64,000 nucleotides of DNA. It comes from Candidatus Bipolaricaulis sibiricus (GTDB lineage Bacteria; Bipolaricaulota; Bipolaricaulia; Bipolaricaulales; Bipolaricaulaceae). Of this stretch, positions 8,027-16,607 are shown piece by piece. Position numbers and translations under genes: made by a program. The stretch lies in NCBI GenBank assembly GCA_004102645.1, contig CP034928.1, positions 1,232,153-1,296,152 of the forward strand, given 5' to 3'. The number at the start of each line of letters is the position of its first letter. Within the stretch, counting starts at the first letter, position 1. The notes under the pieces were generated by a model, which saw only the letters and a list, made by a program, of their open reading frames with translations, was not told the DNA's origin and did not search any database.

Positions 8027-8893
8027 ATGGTCGCCAACATTCTCGTCAACGGACTGGTCTACAGCGGCGTGTACGCCATGCTCGCCCTCGGGTTCGGTCT
8101 CGTGTTCGGCGTCGGACGGGTGCTCAACCTCGCACACACTGCGTTCTACATGGTGGCAGCGTACGGGCTCTTCTACTTCGCAAGCACGGGGCTGGGCACT
8201 TCGATCGCCGTCCTGCTCACCACGATCGGGATCGTGGCTGCCGGTATCGCCCTGTACAAGCTGTTCATCGAACCAGTCCGAGAGATGGAAGCGACCGTAC
8301 TCATCGCGACCCTGGCGGTGGCTGTCCTTCTCCAGGAACTCGTCCTCGTGTTCTTCGGCAACGAACCGCGCCACGTGCCGCCCGCGCTGCCTGGGTTCAC
8401 CCAGATCGTGGGAGTTCGGGTTGGCAACCAGGAGATGGTGACCCTCGTCGTTGCCGCAGTGAGCCTCATCGCAACCTGGTTTCTCCTTTCCCGGACGAAG
8501 CTCGGGCTGGCGATCCGTGCCGCAGCTCAGGATCGCGAGGTGGCCAACCTGATGGGGATCAACGTAAACCGGGTCACGGCGATCGTGATGGGCCTCGGGC
8601 TCGTTCTGGCAGCGCTGGCGGGAATCGCCGTCGCCCCCCTGTTCACCGTCGAGCCAGCGATGTGGATGAACCCCCTTGTCATCGTGCTTGCCGCGGTTGT
8701 GCTGGGCGGGCTGGGCAGCCTCAAGGGCAGCCTCATCGGTGCAGTGATCCTCGCCTTCGCCGAGGTCGGCGTCGTGTTCCTTGTCCCCGGCGGATCGTAT
8801 CTGCGCACGGCCATCGCGCTCCTGATCATGGTGTGCGTGTTCTTTATCCGACCGGAAGGGCTGTTCGGGTCAAGCATCGCCGAGGAACGCTGA
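8027..8893 (+). CDS. livH: Branched-chain-type ABC permease (LivH family)
   Basis: 288 residues, standard for LivH. It begins with NILVNGLVYSGVYAMLALGFGLVFGVGRVLNLAH, the family's typical first two membrane spans, and has about eight hydrophobic segments in total. The cytoplasmic coupling loop is visible as TKLGLAIRAAAQDREVANLMGINVN (residues about 165-190), with a following GLGLVLAALAGIAVAP span. The C-terminal GGLGSLKGSLIGA region is also characteristic. Together with LivM it forms the inner-membrane channel served by LivG and LivF, which are encoded convergently. It has no strong ribosome site and starts 13 bp after the intercistronic palindrome. Confidence 0.95.
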   Translation: MVANILVNGLVYSGVYAMLALGFGLVFGVGRVLNLAHTAFYMVAAYGLFYFASTGLGTSIAVLLTTIGIVAAGIALYKLFIEPVREMEATVLIATLAVAVLLQELVLVFFGNEPRHVPPALPGFTQIVGVRVGNQEMVTLVVAAVSLIATWFLLSRTKLGLAIRAAAQDREVANLMGINVNRVTAIVMGLGLVLAALAGIAVAPLFTVEPAMWMNPLVIVLAAVVLGGLGSLKGSLIGAVILAFAEVGVVFLVPGGSYLRTAIALLIMVCVFFIRPEGLFGSSIAEER

Positions 8894-8894
8894 C

Positions 8895-9947
8895 ATGTAC
8901 TACGCTCGCTACCTCCTCCGCTACCTTCGCAACGAGGTCCTGGTCCTCCCGAGCCGGGTAATCGTGCTCGTGTTCGTCGCTTCGCTTCTTGCCTTCCCGC
9001 TCATGTCCCAGGACCCCAATCTCTTGCGCATGCTCATCGTCACCGCCCTGTTCTCCCTGTACGCCGTAAGCTGGGACCTCCTCTCTGGCTACACCGGCCA
9101 GATCAGCCTTGGGCACGCCCTGTTCTTCGGACTGGGAGCCTACGCCAGCGCACTTCTCAGCTCTCACCTTGACCTTCCACCCTACGTCACGATCCCCGCT
9201 GGAGCAACCGTGGCTACGCTGGCGGGACTCCTCGTTGGGGTTCCCTGCCTCCGCTTGCGCAAGCACTACTTGGCCCTCGCCACGCTTGCGTTCCCGATCA
9301 TGCTCACCGGCCTCGTGTTGGCGTTCCCAGGGTTTTCCGGAGGCGAAGGCGGAATCTGGCGTATCGCCCGCCTGACCGCGACGAGGGTCGCGGAGTACTA
9401 CCTCATCATGGGGGTCATGCTGGGGGCGGTGTTCGCCCTGTGGAAGATCGTTGGATCCAGGGTAGGGCTCATTTTCCACTCCATCCGCGAAGACGAGACA
9501 GCGGCACGCGCCCTGGGGATCAACACCGTGCGCTACAAGCTCCTCGCGTTCGCGCTGTCAGGGTTCACGGCCGGGGTTGCCGGTGCCCTCTACGCACACT
9601 CGAGCGCCGCGCGGATCGTGGCCCCCGGGGTGGTTCTCAGCCTGTTCATGTCGTTCCAACCCGTGATCTGGACGATCTTCGGTGGGGTGGCAACCCTCTA
9701 CGGCCCGATCAGCGGTGTGTTCGTCCTCTATCCACTTCTGGACACGCTGAACATCGTCATCCCCAAGTACCGGATGCTTGTCTTTGCCCTGCTCGTCTTG
9801 CTCATCCTGCGGTTCATGCCCCACGGAATCAGCATCTGGATCCGTGACACGATCGAGCGCGTGTGTCCGAGCTGCCGCGTGCGGAACGCTGCGCTCCGCC
9901 ACGCCTGTCGGGCATGCGGCACAGAGCTTCGCGCCGCTCGGTCCTAG
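8895..9947 (+). CDS. livM: Branched-chain-type ABC permease (LivM family) with C-terminal zinc ribbon
   Basis: 350 residues. The LivM core has about nine membrane segments, the TGQISLGHALFFGLGAY motif near residue 67 and the coupling loop HSIREDETAARALGINTVRYKL near 195-215. It starts one base after the livH stop, so translation is coupled. Unusual: after the last span (ending near residue 310) there is a cytoplasmic tail with four cysteines, CPSC at 324-327 and CRAC at 338-341, a CxxC-x10-CxxC zinc-ribbon pattern not normally present in LivM. The tail could dock a regulator or sense metal or redox state. A fusion through a misread stop is possible but the frame is clean. Confidence 0.93.
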   Translation: MYYARYLLRYLRNEVLVLPSRVIVLVFVASLLAFPLMSQDPNLLRMLIVTALFSLYAVSWDLLSGYTGQISLGHALFFGLGAYASALLSSHLDLPPYVTIPAGATVATLAGLLVGVPCLRLRKHYLALATLAFPIMLTGLVLAFPGFSGGEGGIWRIARLTATRVAEYYLIMGVMLGAVFALWKIVGSRVGLIFHSIREDETAARALGINTVRYKLLAFALSGFTAGVAGALYAHSSAARIVAPGVVLSLFMSFQPVIWTIFGGVATLYGPISGVFVLYPLLDTLNIVIPKYRMLVFALLVLLILRFMPHGISIWIRDTIERVCPSCRVRNAALRHACRACGTELRAARS

Positions 9948-10008
9948 CCCCCCACGGTTGTCCCCGTTCCGCTTGGAGCTCGGCTCTCCCCGTCCCAGGG
10001 CCCCCCAC

Positions 10009-10755
10009 CTACAGCCCGAGGTATGAGCGGCGCACGACCTCGTCCACAAGAAGGTTTTCGGGCGGCCCCTCCGCCACCACACGTCCCTGCGACAGCACGT
10101 AACCCCAATCCGCCATCGATAACGAGATCGCCGCATCTTGTTCCACAAGGAGCACCGCGATCCCCAGCTCCTTCACCTCGCGGATCCGCTCGAACAGCGG
10201 TTCCTTGACCAGCGGCGCCAACCCCGTCGACGGCTCGTCGATGAGGAGCAGCTTGGGGCTACTCATGAGGGCCCGACCAATGGCCAGCATCTGCTGCTCC
10301 CCACCGGACAGCGTCCCCGCCCGCTGGCGGGCGCGATCCCACAGAATCGGAAACAGGCGCTGCACTTCGGCTAGCCGGGTCGCGACCTCGCGGCGGCTAT
10401 GCACGAGGTAGGCACCGGCAATGAGGTTCTCCCGAACCGTCATTTCGCGGAACGGCCGGCGCCGCTCCGGGCACAGAATCAGGCCCCGGGCTGCGATCTC
10501 GTGGGGCGGGAGGTGGTCAATCCTCTCCTCGAGAAACCAGACCCGTCCCCCCAGGCGCACGTCCTCGTGCCGGAAGGCACGTTGTTCCCACCGCACCAGC
10601 CCGGCGAGCGAACGGAGAAGGGTCGTCTTGCCCGCTCCGTTGGGCCCGACCACGCTCACCAGCTCGCCCTCGCGCACTTCCAGCCCCACATCGTGGAGGA
10701 TAAGCGCGGTCCCGTACGAGACCGATAGCTCGTGAGCTTGGATGGCCTGGCGCAT
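10009..10755 (-). CDS. livF: Branched-chain-type ABC transporter ATPase (LivF family)
   Basis: 248 residues. Walker A (GPNGAGKTT) is near residue 39, the signature LSGGEQQMLAIGRAL near 150 and Walker B with catalytic Glu (LLLIDEPSTGLAP) near 170, followed by an intact switch histidine region; the protein should be a functional ATPase. It pairs with LivG to drive LivHM import. It is the last gene of the minus-strand operon ligase-livG-livF, overlaps livG by one base, and meets livM tail to tail. A roughly 20-residue tract after the Q-loop (RWEQRAFRHEDVRLGG) is somewhat longer than usual. Confidence 0.94.
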   Translation of the reverse strand: MRQAIQAHELSVSYGTALILHDVGLEVREGELVSVVGPNGAGKTTLLRSLAGLVRWEQRAFRHEDVRLGGRVWFLEERIDHLPPHEIAARGLILCPERRRPFREMTVRENLIAGAYLVHSRREVATRLAEVQRLFPILWDRARQRAGTLSGGEQQMLAIGRALMSSPKLLLIDEPSTGLAPLVKEPLFERIREVKELGIAVLLVEQDAAISLSMADWGYVLSQGRVVAEGPPENLLVDEVVRRSYLGL

Positions 10756-11540
10756 CAGAAGACCTCCGGGGCCACCGCGCCAACCTTGCCGAGGTAGGCC
10801 TCGACGACGCGGGGGTCCTGCACAACCTGCTCGGGGTGTCCATCGGCCAGCACCTCCCCGAAGTGCATCACCACAATGCGGTCCGCGATCCTCATCAGCT
10901 CAGACAACTTGTGCTCGACGATGATCATCGCGCACCCCTCACTGTGGAGGCGGCCGAAACGCCCTCCCTTCCGCAGACGGTGGACCGAGTTCGCCAGCAA
11001 CCTCGTCTCCGCTTGGGTCAGGCCTGCGAACGGCTCGTCGAGGATGAGCAGCTCGGGCTCAGTGGCGATCGCCCGCGCGATCTCGAGCCGCTTCAGGTCC
11101 CCCTGAGAGACCGCACCGGCTGGCGTCATGGCTAGGTCGGAGATCCCGACGAACTCCAGCGCGTCCAGGGCCCGGGCCTCGATCGTCTTCACCCACTCCC
11201 CTTGGCCCCGCACGCGCGGATTGTGGAGACCCACCATCACGTTGGCGATGAGCGGGAGCCGCTTCATCGGCCGGCTGTTCTGGAATGTACCCGTGATCCC
11301 GCCCACCACCCGCTTCCACGTCGGCTGGCGGGTGATGTCTCGGCCCTTCCACAGGACCTTGCCGCTGTCGGGACGCAGCAGCCCCATGATCATCCGGACC
11401 AGCGTCGTCTTCCCCGCTCCATTGGGACCGATCAGGCCTACGATCTCCTGCGGCTCCACCGAGAAGCTCGCCCGCCGCACCGCCTCCAGGCCTCCGAACC
11501 GCTTAGAGATCTCCGAGACGGCGAAGAAGTGCTCCGTCAC
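10755..11540 (-). CDS. livG: Branched-chain-type ABC transporter ATPase (LivG family)
   Basis: 261 residues. Walker A (GPNGAGKTT) is near residue 39; the Q-loop region TGTFQNSRPMKRLPLIANVMVG is typical of LivG; the signature is modified (VSQGDLKRLEIARA); Walker B is LLILDEPFAGL. The C-terminal ADGHPEQVVQDPRVVEAYLG is the standard LivG/LptB-type ending. It is encoded between the acyl-CoA ligase (4 bp overlap) and livF (1 bp overlap), so all three share one transcript from the promoter at 13259-13286. The ATPases and the permeases of this importer therefore lie on separate, converging transcripts. Confidence 0.94.
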   Translation of the reverse strand: MTEHFFAVSEISKRFGGLEAVRRASFSVEPQEIVGLIGPNGAGKTTLVRMIMGLLRPDSGKVLWKGRDITRQPTWKRVVGGITGTFQNSRPMKRLPLIANVMVGLHNPRVRGQGEWVKTIEARALDALEFVGISDLAMTPAGAVSQGDLKRLEIARAIATEPELLILDEPFAGLTQAETRLLANSVHRLRKGGRFGRLHSEGCAMIIVEHKLSELMRIADRIVVMHFGEVLADGHPEQVVQDPRVVEAYLGKVGAVAPEVF

Positions 11541-13204
11541 AGCCCCTCCAGCTCATCGCGCAGATCGCGCCGCGACACCTTGCCAACGTCCGTCTTGGGA
11601 AGCTCGCTGCGGAACTCGACAACCTTGGGCACCTTGTACGGGGCCAGCTTCTCCTTGAGGTACTCGCGGATGTCGGCCTCGGTGACGCGCCCCCGCGCTT
11701 CGGGCTTGAGCACGACGTACGCCATCGGGTACTCGCCGACCTTGGGGTCCTTGACCCCGATCACCCCCGCCGCCTTCACCATCGGGTGGGCGGTGAGGAC
11801 CTCCTCGATCTCGCGCAGGAACACTGAGAAGCCGCGATACTTGATGAGATCCTTCGTGCGGGCGTAGTAGTGGAAGTAGCCGTCCCCGTCCATCCGAACA
11901 AGGTCACCCGTTCGCAGCCATCGTTTCCCGTCCCGGTCGATGAACGCCCGCCGGTTCTCCTCGTCGCGCCTCCAGTAGCCGGCAGTGATGTTGGGGCCCG
12001 ACAGAAGCAGTTCCCCCACCTCGCCCACGGGCAGCAGCTGACCTGTCTCCGGCTCCACAATCGCTGCGTCCACGTTGGGGAGAGGAAGCCCAAACGAACC
12101 GCGCCTGATGCGGTGGTGAGGGTTGACGTGGCTCACGCCCGATGTCTCGGTCATCCCGAACCCCTCGAGAATTGCTTTCCCCGTCCGCTCTTCCCACCCC
12201 GCCGCCGTTGTCTCGGGAAGGGAGTCGGCGCCGCTCACGATCAGCTTCATCTTCTTCCAGTTGACCCACGCCGTCTTGGCGTGGGTGCGCAAGACCTCGT
12301 ACAGAGCTGGCACACCGTAGAACACAGTCACGCCTTGGCGGTCCATGGTCGAGAGGATGTGCCCCAGATCGAGCGAGGTGAACATGACAAGGGTTGCCCC
12401 GAGGGTGATTCCCATCAGAAGCACTCCCACCTGGCCGTAGATGTGGTACAGGGGGAGCGCGGCGGCAACCACCTCGCCTCCTTCCGTCAGGTTCGGGAAG
12501 AACGCCCTCAGCTGGCCGGAACAGGACACGAGGTTGGCATGGGTCAGCCGCACGCCCTTGGGCTGAGCTGAGGTACCGCCCGTGTACGGCAGGGCCGCCA
12601 GGTCGGCCTCAGGATCGACAGCAGCCACCGAACCCGATGTTCCCCCGCGGAGGATCTTCTGAAACGGGTGCACGCTGGGACCTTCCGGGAGGGCCGCCTT
12701 CTTGGCGAACACCCCCTTCAGCGCAGGCAGGTACTCGTGAGCTCCCGTCACGATCGTTCCTTTTAGCTCCAGCTGAGCGCGGGCTACGTTCCCATACAGA
12801 AGATCTTGGCACACGACATAGCTCGCCGCGCTATCCTTCATCTGAAACGCAAGCTCCGAGCTTGAGTAGACGGGGCTTACCGGCACAACCGTCGCCCCCG
12901 CCATGAGAATCCCGAAGTACGCGATCACGAACTGCGGGCTGTTCACGAGGTACAACGCGACACGGTCGCCCTTCTGGACGCCAAGACGCCCCAGGCCGGC
13001 CGCGAACGCACCCACTTGCTCCCGGAGCTCACCGTACGAGAGGTTCGTCCCGTAGTAATGGAGCGCCGCCCGGCGCGGGAACTTCTGGGCGACGTGATCG
13101 AGCAGGCTCCACACGGGCGCGGCCGGCGTATCCACCCTCGGCGGAACACCCTCCGCATAGTGATGCACCCAAGGTCGCTCTCTGTAAGGGTTTTCTCCGC
13201 TCAT
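11537..13204 (-). CDS. AMP-forming acyl-CoA ligase
   Basis: 555 residues, ANL superfamily. The phosphate-binding loop is seen as YTGGTSAQPKGV near residue 215, the A5-type motif as GFGMTETSG near 348, the A7 motif RTGDLVRMDGDGYFHY near 430, and the A10 lysine region as DVGKVSRRDL near the C-terminus. The enzyme activates a carboxylic acid with ATP and joins it to CoA in the cytoplasm. It resembles long-chain fatty acid ligases, but chain length cannot be set from sequence alone. As first gene of an operon with livG and livF, it may activate the acid that this Liv-type importer brings in. A promoter and an AGGCGGTGG ribosome site precede the ATG. Confidence 0.93.
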   Translation of the reverse strand: MSGENPYRERPWVHHYAEGVPPRVDTPAAPVWSLLDHVAQKFPRRAALHYYGTNLSYGELREQVGAFAAGLGRLGVQKGDRVALYLVNSPQFVIAYFGILMAGATVVPVSPVYSSSELAFQMKDSAASYVVCQDLLYGNVARAQLELKGTIVTGAHEYLPALKGVFAKKAALPEGPSVHPFQKILRGGTSGSVAAVDPEADLAALPYTGGTSAQPKGVRLTHANLVSCSGQLRAFFPNLTEGGEVVAAALPLYHIYGQVGVLLMGITLGATLVMFTSLDLGHILSTMDRQGVTVFYGVPALYEVLRTHAKTAWVNWKKMKLIVSGADSLPETTAAGWEERTGKAILEGFGMTETSGVSHVNPHHRIRRGSFGLPLPNVDAAIVEPETGQLLPVGEVGELLLSGPNITAGYWRRDEENRRAFIDRDGKRWLRTGDLVRMDGDGYFHYYARTKDLIKYRGFSVFLREIEEVLTAHPMVKAAGVIGVKDPKVGEYPMAYVVLKPEARGRVTEADIREYLKEKLAPYKVPKVVEFRSELPKTDVGKVSRRDLRDELEGL

Positions 13205-13258
13205 GCCACCGCCTTTGGTTCAGCGTAGCGCACTCGGGAAGCGCGCTTGAAGGAACAG

Positions 13259-13286
13259 ATTATAGGCGCGGCGCAGAGGGGATCAA
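13259..13286 (-). promoter_or_regulatory. Promoter of the acyl-CoA ligase-livG-livF operon
   Basis: On the minus strand TTGATC (13281-13286), a 16 bp spacer and a perfect TATAAT (13259-13264), giving a leader of about 45-50 bases before the ATG at 13204. Confidence 0.7.
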
Positions 13287-13290
13287 GAAC

Positions 13291-13306
13291 GGGCCCCGCG
13301 GGCCCC
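13291..13306 (-). terminator. GC hairpin after the SPT-like gene
   Basis: GGGCCCCGCGGGCCCC forms a six-pair GC stem about 50 bp after the stop of the SPT-like gene and just upstream of the next promoter. There is no U-run, so its role as terminator is inferred from position. Confidence 0.45.
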
Positions 13307-13355
13307 GCCACGCCCGTGCCAGCCCCGACGATCCCCACCGCGGCTCCCCCCGGCG

Positions 13356-14573
13356 TCACGGGTTCGCCGACGAACGACGGATCGTTCCGAACACGCGAAT
13401 CACCTCGGCGATGTGCTCGTCGGTGTGCGTCGCCATGTAGCTCGTCCGGAGAAGGCACCTTCCCTCCGGAACCGCAGGCGGCAACGCGACGTTCGTGTAC
13501 ACTCCCGCGTCGAACAGCTCCCTCCACAGCAGGAGCGTCTCCATTCCTCCCCCGACCACGATGGGGACAATCGGGGTCTCACTGGCCGCCGTGTCAAATC
13601 CCAACTCACGGAGCGAACGCCGCATCCGCTCGCCGAGCTCGTTGACGCGGGCAACGCGCTCCGGTTCTGACTCGAGAATCCCCAGCGCAGCGAGCGCTGC
13701 CGCCGCGCTGGCCGCGGGAAGGCTGGCACTGAAGATGAGCGATCGCGCCCGGTGCTGGATCCAGTGAATCGAGGCTTCGTCGCCAGCGATGAACCCGCCC
13801 ACCGACGCGAGCGACTTGCTGAACGTGCCCATGATGAGATCCACCGACTCGGTGACCCCGTGGTGAGCCGAGGTCCCGCGGCCACCTCCGGTGACCCCGA
13901 TCCCGTGGGCATCGTCCACCATCAGCCGCGCCCCGTGGCGCCGGCAGCAGTCGGCGATCTCCCGCAGCGGGGCGATCTCTCCGCTCATGCTGAACACCCC
14001 ATCGACCACAACGAGCCGACCCACGTCCCGTGGGCAGGCCGACAGCACCCGATCGAGGTCGGCCACGTCGTTGTGCCGGAACCGCCGCATCTCCCCCAAC
14101 GACAACCGGCACCCATCGAAGATGCTCGCGTGGTCCTCCTTGTCGCAGACCACGATGTCGTTCCGGCCAACGAGCGCCGAGACCGCGCCGAGGTTCGCCT
14201 GGTAGCCCGTCGCGAACACGAGCGCCTTCTCCTTGCCCACGTAGTGGGCCAGCCGCTCCTCCAGCTCGAGATGAAGCGCCAACGTTCCGTTGAGGAATCG
14301 CGATCCCGTGCAGCTCGTCCCGTACCTCGCGACCGCGTCCGCCGCGGCCCGCTGGACGCGCGGGTCGGTGGTCAGGCCGAGGTAGTTGTTCGAGCCGATC
14401 ATGATCAGGCGCCGGCCACCGATGACGACGGTCGTCCCCTCCGACTCCTCGAGCGGGATGAAGTAGGGGTACAGGCCCTGGGCCTGTGCCGTCCGCGGGT
14501 TCGTCGGATACCCCAGCCGCTCCGCGTACGCCGGGTCGGTCAGGAATCGGCGGCACTTCTCTAGCAGATCCAT
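13356..14573 (-). CDS. Serine palmitoyltransferase-like PLP enzyme (alpha-oxoamine synthase)
   Basis: 405 residues of the alpha-oxoamine synthase family (AONS, KBL, SPT, ALAS). Seen: GSNNYLGLTTDPRV near residue 58, TGSRFLNGTLALHLELEERLA near 92, DDAHGIGVTGGGRG near 218 and the PLP lysine K253 in GTFSKSLASVGGFIAGDE. The segment after the lysine (HRARSLIFSASLP) and the N-terminal LEESEGTTVVIGGRR resemble bacterial serine palmitoyltransferases more than biotin-pathway AONS; no biotin gene is near. SPT condenses serine with an acyl thioester to a 3-keto long-chain base. It follows an SDR gene by 15 bp, the expected next-step reductase. Glycine C-acetyltransferase or AONS activity remains possible. 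Confidence 0.8.
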   Translation of the reverse strand: MDLLEKCRRFLTDPAYAERLGYPTNPRTAQAQGLYPYFIPLEESEGTTVVIGGRRLIMIGSNNYLGLTTDPRVQRAAADAVARYGTSCTGSRFLNGTLALHLELEERLAHYVGKEKALVFATGYQANLGAVSALVGRNDIVVCDKEDHASIFDGCRLSLGEMRRFRHNDVADLDRVLSACPRDVGRLVVVDGVFSMSGEIAPLREIADCCRRHGARLMVDDAHGIGVTGGGRGTSAHHGVTESVDLIMGTFSKSLASVGGFIAGDEASIHWIQHRARSLIFSASLPAASAAAALAALGILESEPERVARVNELGERMRRSLRELGFDTAASETPIVPIVVGGGMETLLLWRELFDAGVYTNVALPPAVPEGRCLLRTSYMATHTDEHIAEVIRVFGTIRRSSANP

Positions 14574-14588
14574 GTCACGGAGACGCTT

Positions 14589-15434
14589 CTAGTAGACACC
14601 GTAGTAGCGCATGATACCCCATTCGAACAGCCGCCCCGGGAGCACGGCCCGGGCGTGGACCGCCAGCCGCTGGATCGGGTTGCCAACCGTATACCGCAGC
14701 CGCGGAGCGGGGTGACGCAGGACCCGGAGGACGAGCCGCGCCACCGCAGCCGGGTCCTCCCCCGCCTGCTCGTCGCGTTCGATCCGCCGCAAAGCGCGGG
14801 CAAACCGCTCCCGATACGCGTCGTTCGTCACCGACGCCGCCGTCCGCCGACGGTGCGCCGTGAACCCCGTGCGGGTGTCGCCCGGCTCAATCAGGACTAC
14901 CTTTATCCCGAGCGGCTTGGCCTCCATCCTCAGCGCCTCGGTCATCCCCTCGAGGGCGAACTTCGACGCGCTGTAGAGGCCCTGGAACGGAAGGCCGATC
15001 CGACCGCCGAGCGACGAGACGTTGACGATCGTTCCCGCCCCGCGGGCGCGGAAGTAGGGCAACACCGCCCGACACACCCGTAGCGCGCCGAAGAAATTCG
15101 TCTGGAAGAGGTCAAGGACCTCCTCAACCGTGGTGTCCTCCACCGCCCCGGCGATGCCGAACCCCGCGTTGTTGACCACCGCGTCGAGCCGCCCCGCGTC
15201 GGCCACCACCCGCGCGACTGCCCCTGCCACGGACGCATCGTCGCGAACGTCCATCGAAAGTGAGGTCCAGCCGGCGTCGGTCGGACCCTCACCCGTCGAG
15301 CGGCTCCCTCCGTACACGGTGAACCCGTTCCGCGCAAGGAGATCGGCACAGGCCCGCCCGATCCCCGACGACGCCCCCGTGACCAGCACCACCCAAGACT
15401 CGGGCCCCTCTGCCCTGCCGACGTGATCCGTCAA
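14589..15434 (-). CDS. Short-chain dehydrogenase, possible 3-ketosphinganine-type reductase
   Basis: 281 residues, classical SDR fold. The dinucleotide motif TGASSGIG is near residue 20, NNAG near 88, the catalytic Ser in NVSSLGG near 137 and the YxxxK pair as YSASKFALEGMTEAL near 153. A C-terminal extension (about residues 225-281), rich in Arg and hydrophobic residues, fits membrane association as seen in ketosphinganine reductase and retinol/17-beta-HSD types. The start is TTG, chosen because GGAGGTG lies 4 bp before it. It leads a two-gene operon with the SPT-like enzyme, downstream of a strong promoter, which suggests it reduces that enzyme's keto product. Confidence 0.85.
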   Translation of the reverse strand: MTDHVGRAEGPESWVVLVTGASSGIGRACADLLARNGFTVYGGSRSTGEGPTDAGWTSLSMDVRDDASVAGAVARVVADAGRLDAVVNNAGFGIAGAVEDTTVEEVLDLFQTNFFGALRVCRAVLPYFRARGAGTIVNVSSLGGRIGLPFQGLYSASKFALEGMTEALRMEAKPLGIKVVLIEPGDTRTGFTAHRRRTAASVTNDAYRERFARALRRIERDEQAGEDPAAVARLVLRVLRHPAPRLRYTVGNPIQRLAVHARAVLPGRLFEWGIMRYYGVY

Positions 15435-15461
15435 CCCGCACCTCCACGATCCAGGTCGAGC

Positions 15462-15490
15462 AAGGTAGCACGAACCGACATCGCAGTCAA
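15462..15490 (-). promoter_or_regulatory. Promoter of the SDR-SPT operon
   Basis: Minus strand TTGACT (15485-15490), 17 bp spacer, TACCTT (15462-15467), about 28 bp before the TTG start of the SDR gene. Confidence 0.65.
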
Positions 15491-15557
15491 CAGCTCACAC
15501 TCTGAGAACGCCTTTCCACACAATTCCCGCGCGGCCGCGTCACGCCGGAGACCAGAG

Positions 15558-15594
15558 AGGACGGGCCCCGGCGTGTTGCTCGCAGGCCCGTCCT
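15558..15594 (-). terminator. Hairpin ending the kdgK operon
   Basis: AGGACGGGCC and its complement GGCCCGTCCT pair across a 17-base loop, 27 bp after the kdgK stop. It separates the long catabolic operon from the SDR promoter. No U-run follows. Confidence 0.6.
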
Positions 15595-15620
15595 GTTGTC
15601 ACAGCGGGGCAGAGATGTCC

Positions 15621-16607
15621 TTACCGCGCGATGCGCAGACCCTCCCCCTTGAGGAGCCCCTCCACCTCATCCCGGGTCGCCCACACGAGGTCGCCAGGGT
15701 TCGTCTGCTTGAGGGCAGATGCCGCTATCCCGTATCGGACACCGGCCTCCGGCCCGTCGGTGAGGTACCCGAACAGAAACCCCCCAGCAAACGCGTCTCC
15801 CGCCCCCACCCGGTCCACGACCTCGATATCGTACGTGGGGCCGCGGATGATCCCGCCCTGGGCGTAGGCAATCGCCGTCCACGTGTTGTGCCACACCGAC
15901 GGCGTCTCCCGCACCGTGATCGCCACTACGGCGAGATTGAACTCCCGGGCGAGGCGCTCCGCCACCTTCTCATAGGCGGTCTCCTCGATCCCGAACACCC
16001 GTTTCGTGTCCTCTTCGGTCGTGATGAGGACATCAGCCATCCGGACGAGCCCGGTCATGACCCGGCGGGCCTCCTCTTGGGTCCACAGCCGGGCCCGGTA
16101 GTTGAGGTCGAGCGACACGAGGAGCCCAGCTTCCTTGGCTCTACTGACCGCTTCCTGCGTTGCCTTCGCGGCCAGCGAGGAAAGAGCGGGAGTGATCCCT
16201 GTGGTGTGGAAGCACCGGGCGTCACGGAAGATCTTGGCCCAGTCAACCTCACCCGGCCGGATGTTGGCCATGGCTGAACCTCGGCGGTCGTACAGCACAG
16301 AACTCGCCCGCGGGCTCGCCCCGAACTCCACAAAGTACAGGCCCACCCGGTCCTCGTCGGTCCACACGATGTGGGAGGCGTCCACTCCCTGCTCGCGGGC
16401 CCGGTTGGCGATCATCCGCCCCAGCGCGTTGCGGGAAAGCCGCGTCACGTAGGCGGCGTTCAGGCCGAGGCGTTGGGCGGTCACCGCCACGTTCAGCTCC
16501 GCCCCACCAACATGGACTTCGAGCGTGGTTGTCTGCTCCAGCCGCTGTAGCCCTGGCGGAGAGAGGCGAACCATCGCTTCCCCAAACGTCACCAGGTCAT
16601 ACTTCAT
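15621..16607 (-). CDS. kdgK: 2-keto-3-deoxygluconate kinase (PfkB family)
   Basis: 328 residues. PfkB/ribokinase signatures: MKYDLVTFGEAMVRLSPPG at the N-terminus, HVGGAELNVAVTAQRLG near residue 35 and the catalytic-base motif DRVGAGDAFAGGFLFGYL near 255. The N-terminal form and the GARFVEFG-like substrate loop (LYFVEFGASPRASSVLYDR) fit KDG kinases. It phosphorylates 2-keto-3-deoxygluconate to KDPG with ATP. The start is ATG 16607, preceded by GGAGGAGG and overlapping eda by 4 bp; the frame is open upstream but that part is antisense-like and inside eda. Last gene of the operon; with Eda it completes conversion of a 2-keto-3-deoxy sugar acid to pyruvate and glyceraldehyde 3-phosphate. Confidence 0.92.
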   Translation of the reverse strand: MKYDLVTFGEAMVRLSPPGLQRLEQTTTLEVHVGGAELNVAVTAQRLGLNAAYVTRLSRNALGRMIANRAREQGVDASHIVWTDEDRVGLYFVEFGASPRASSVLYDRRGSAMANIRPGEVDWAKIFRDARCFHTTGITPALSSLAAKATQEAVSRAKEAGLLVSLDLNYRARLWTQEEARRVMTGLVRMADVLITTEEDTKRVFGIEETAYEKVAERLAREFNLAVVAITVRETPSVWHNTWTAIAYAQGGIIRGPTYDIEVVDRVGAGDAFAGGFLFGYLTDGPEAGVRYGIAASALKQTNPGDLVWATRDEVEGLLKGEGLRIAR

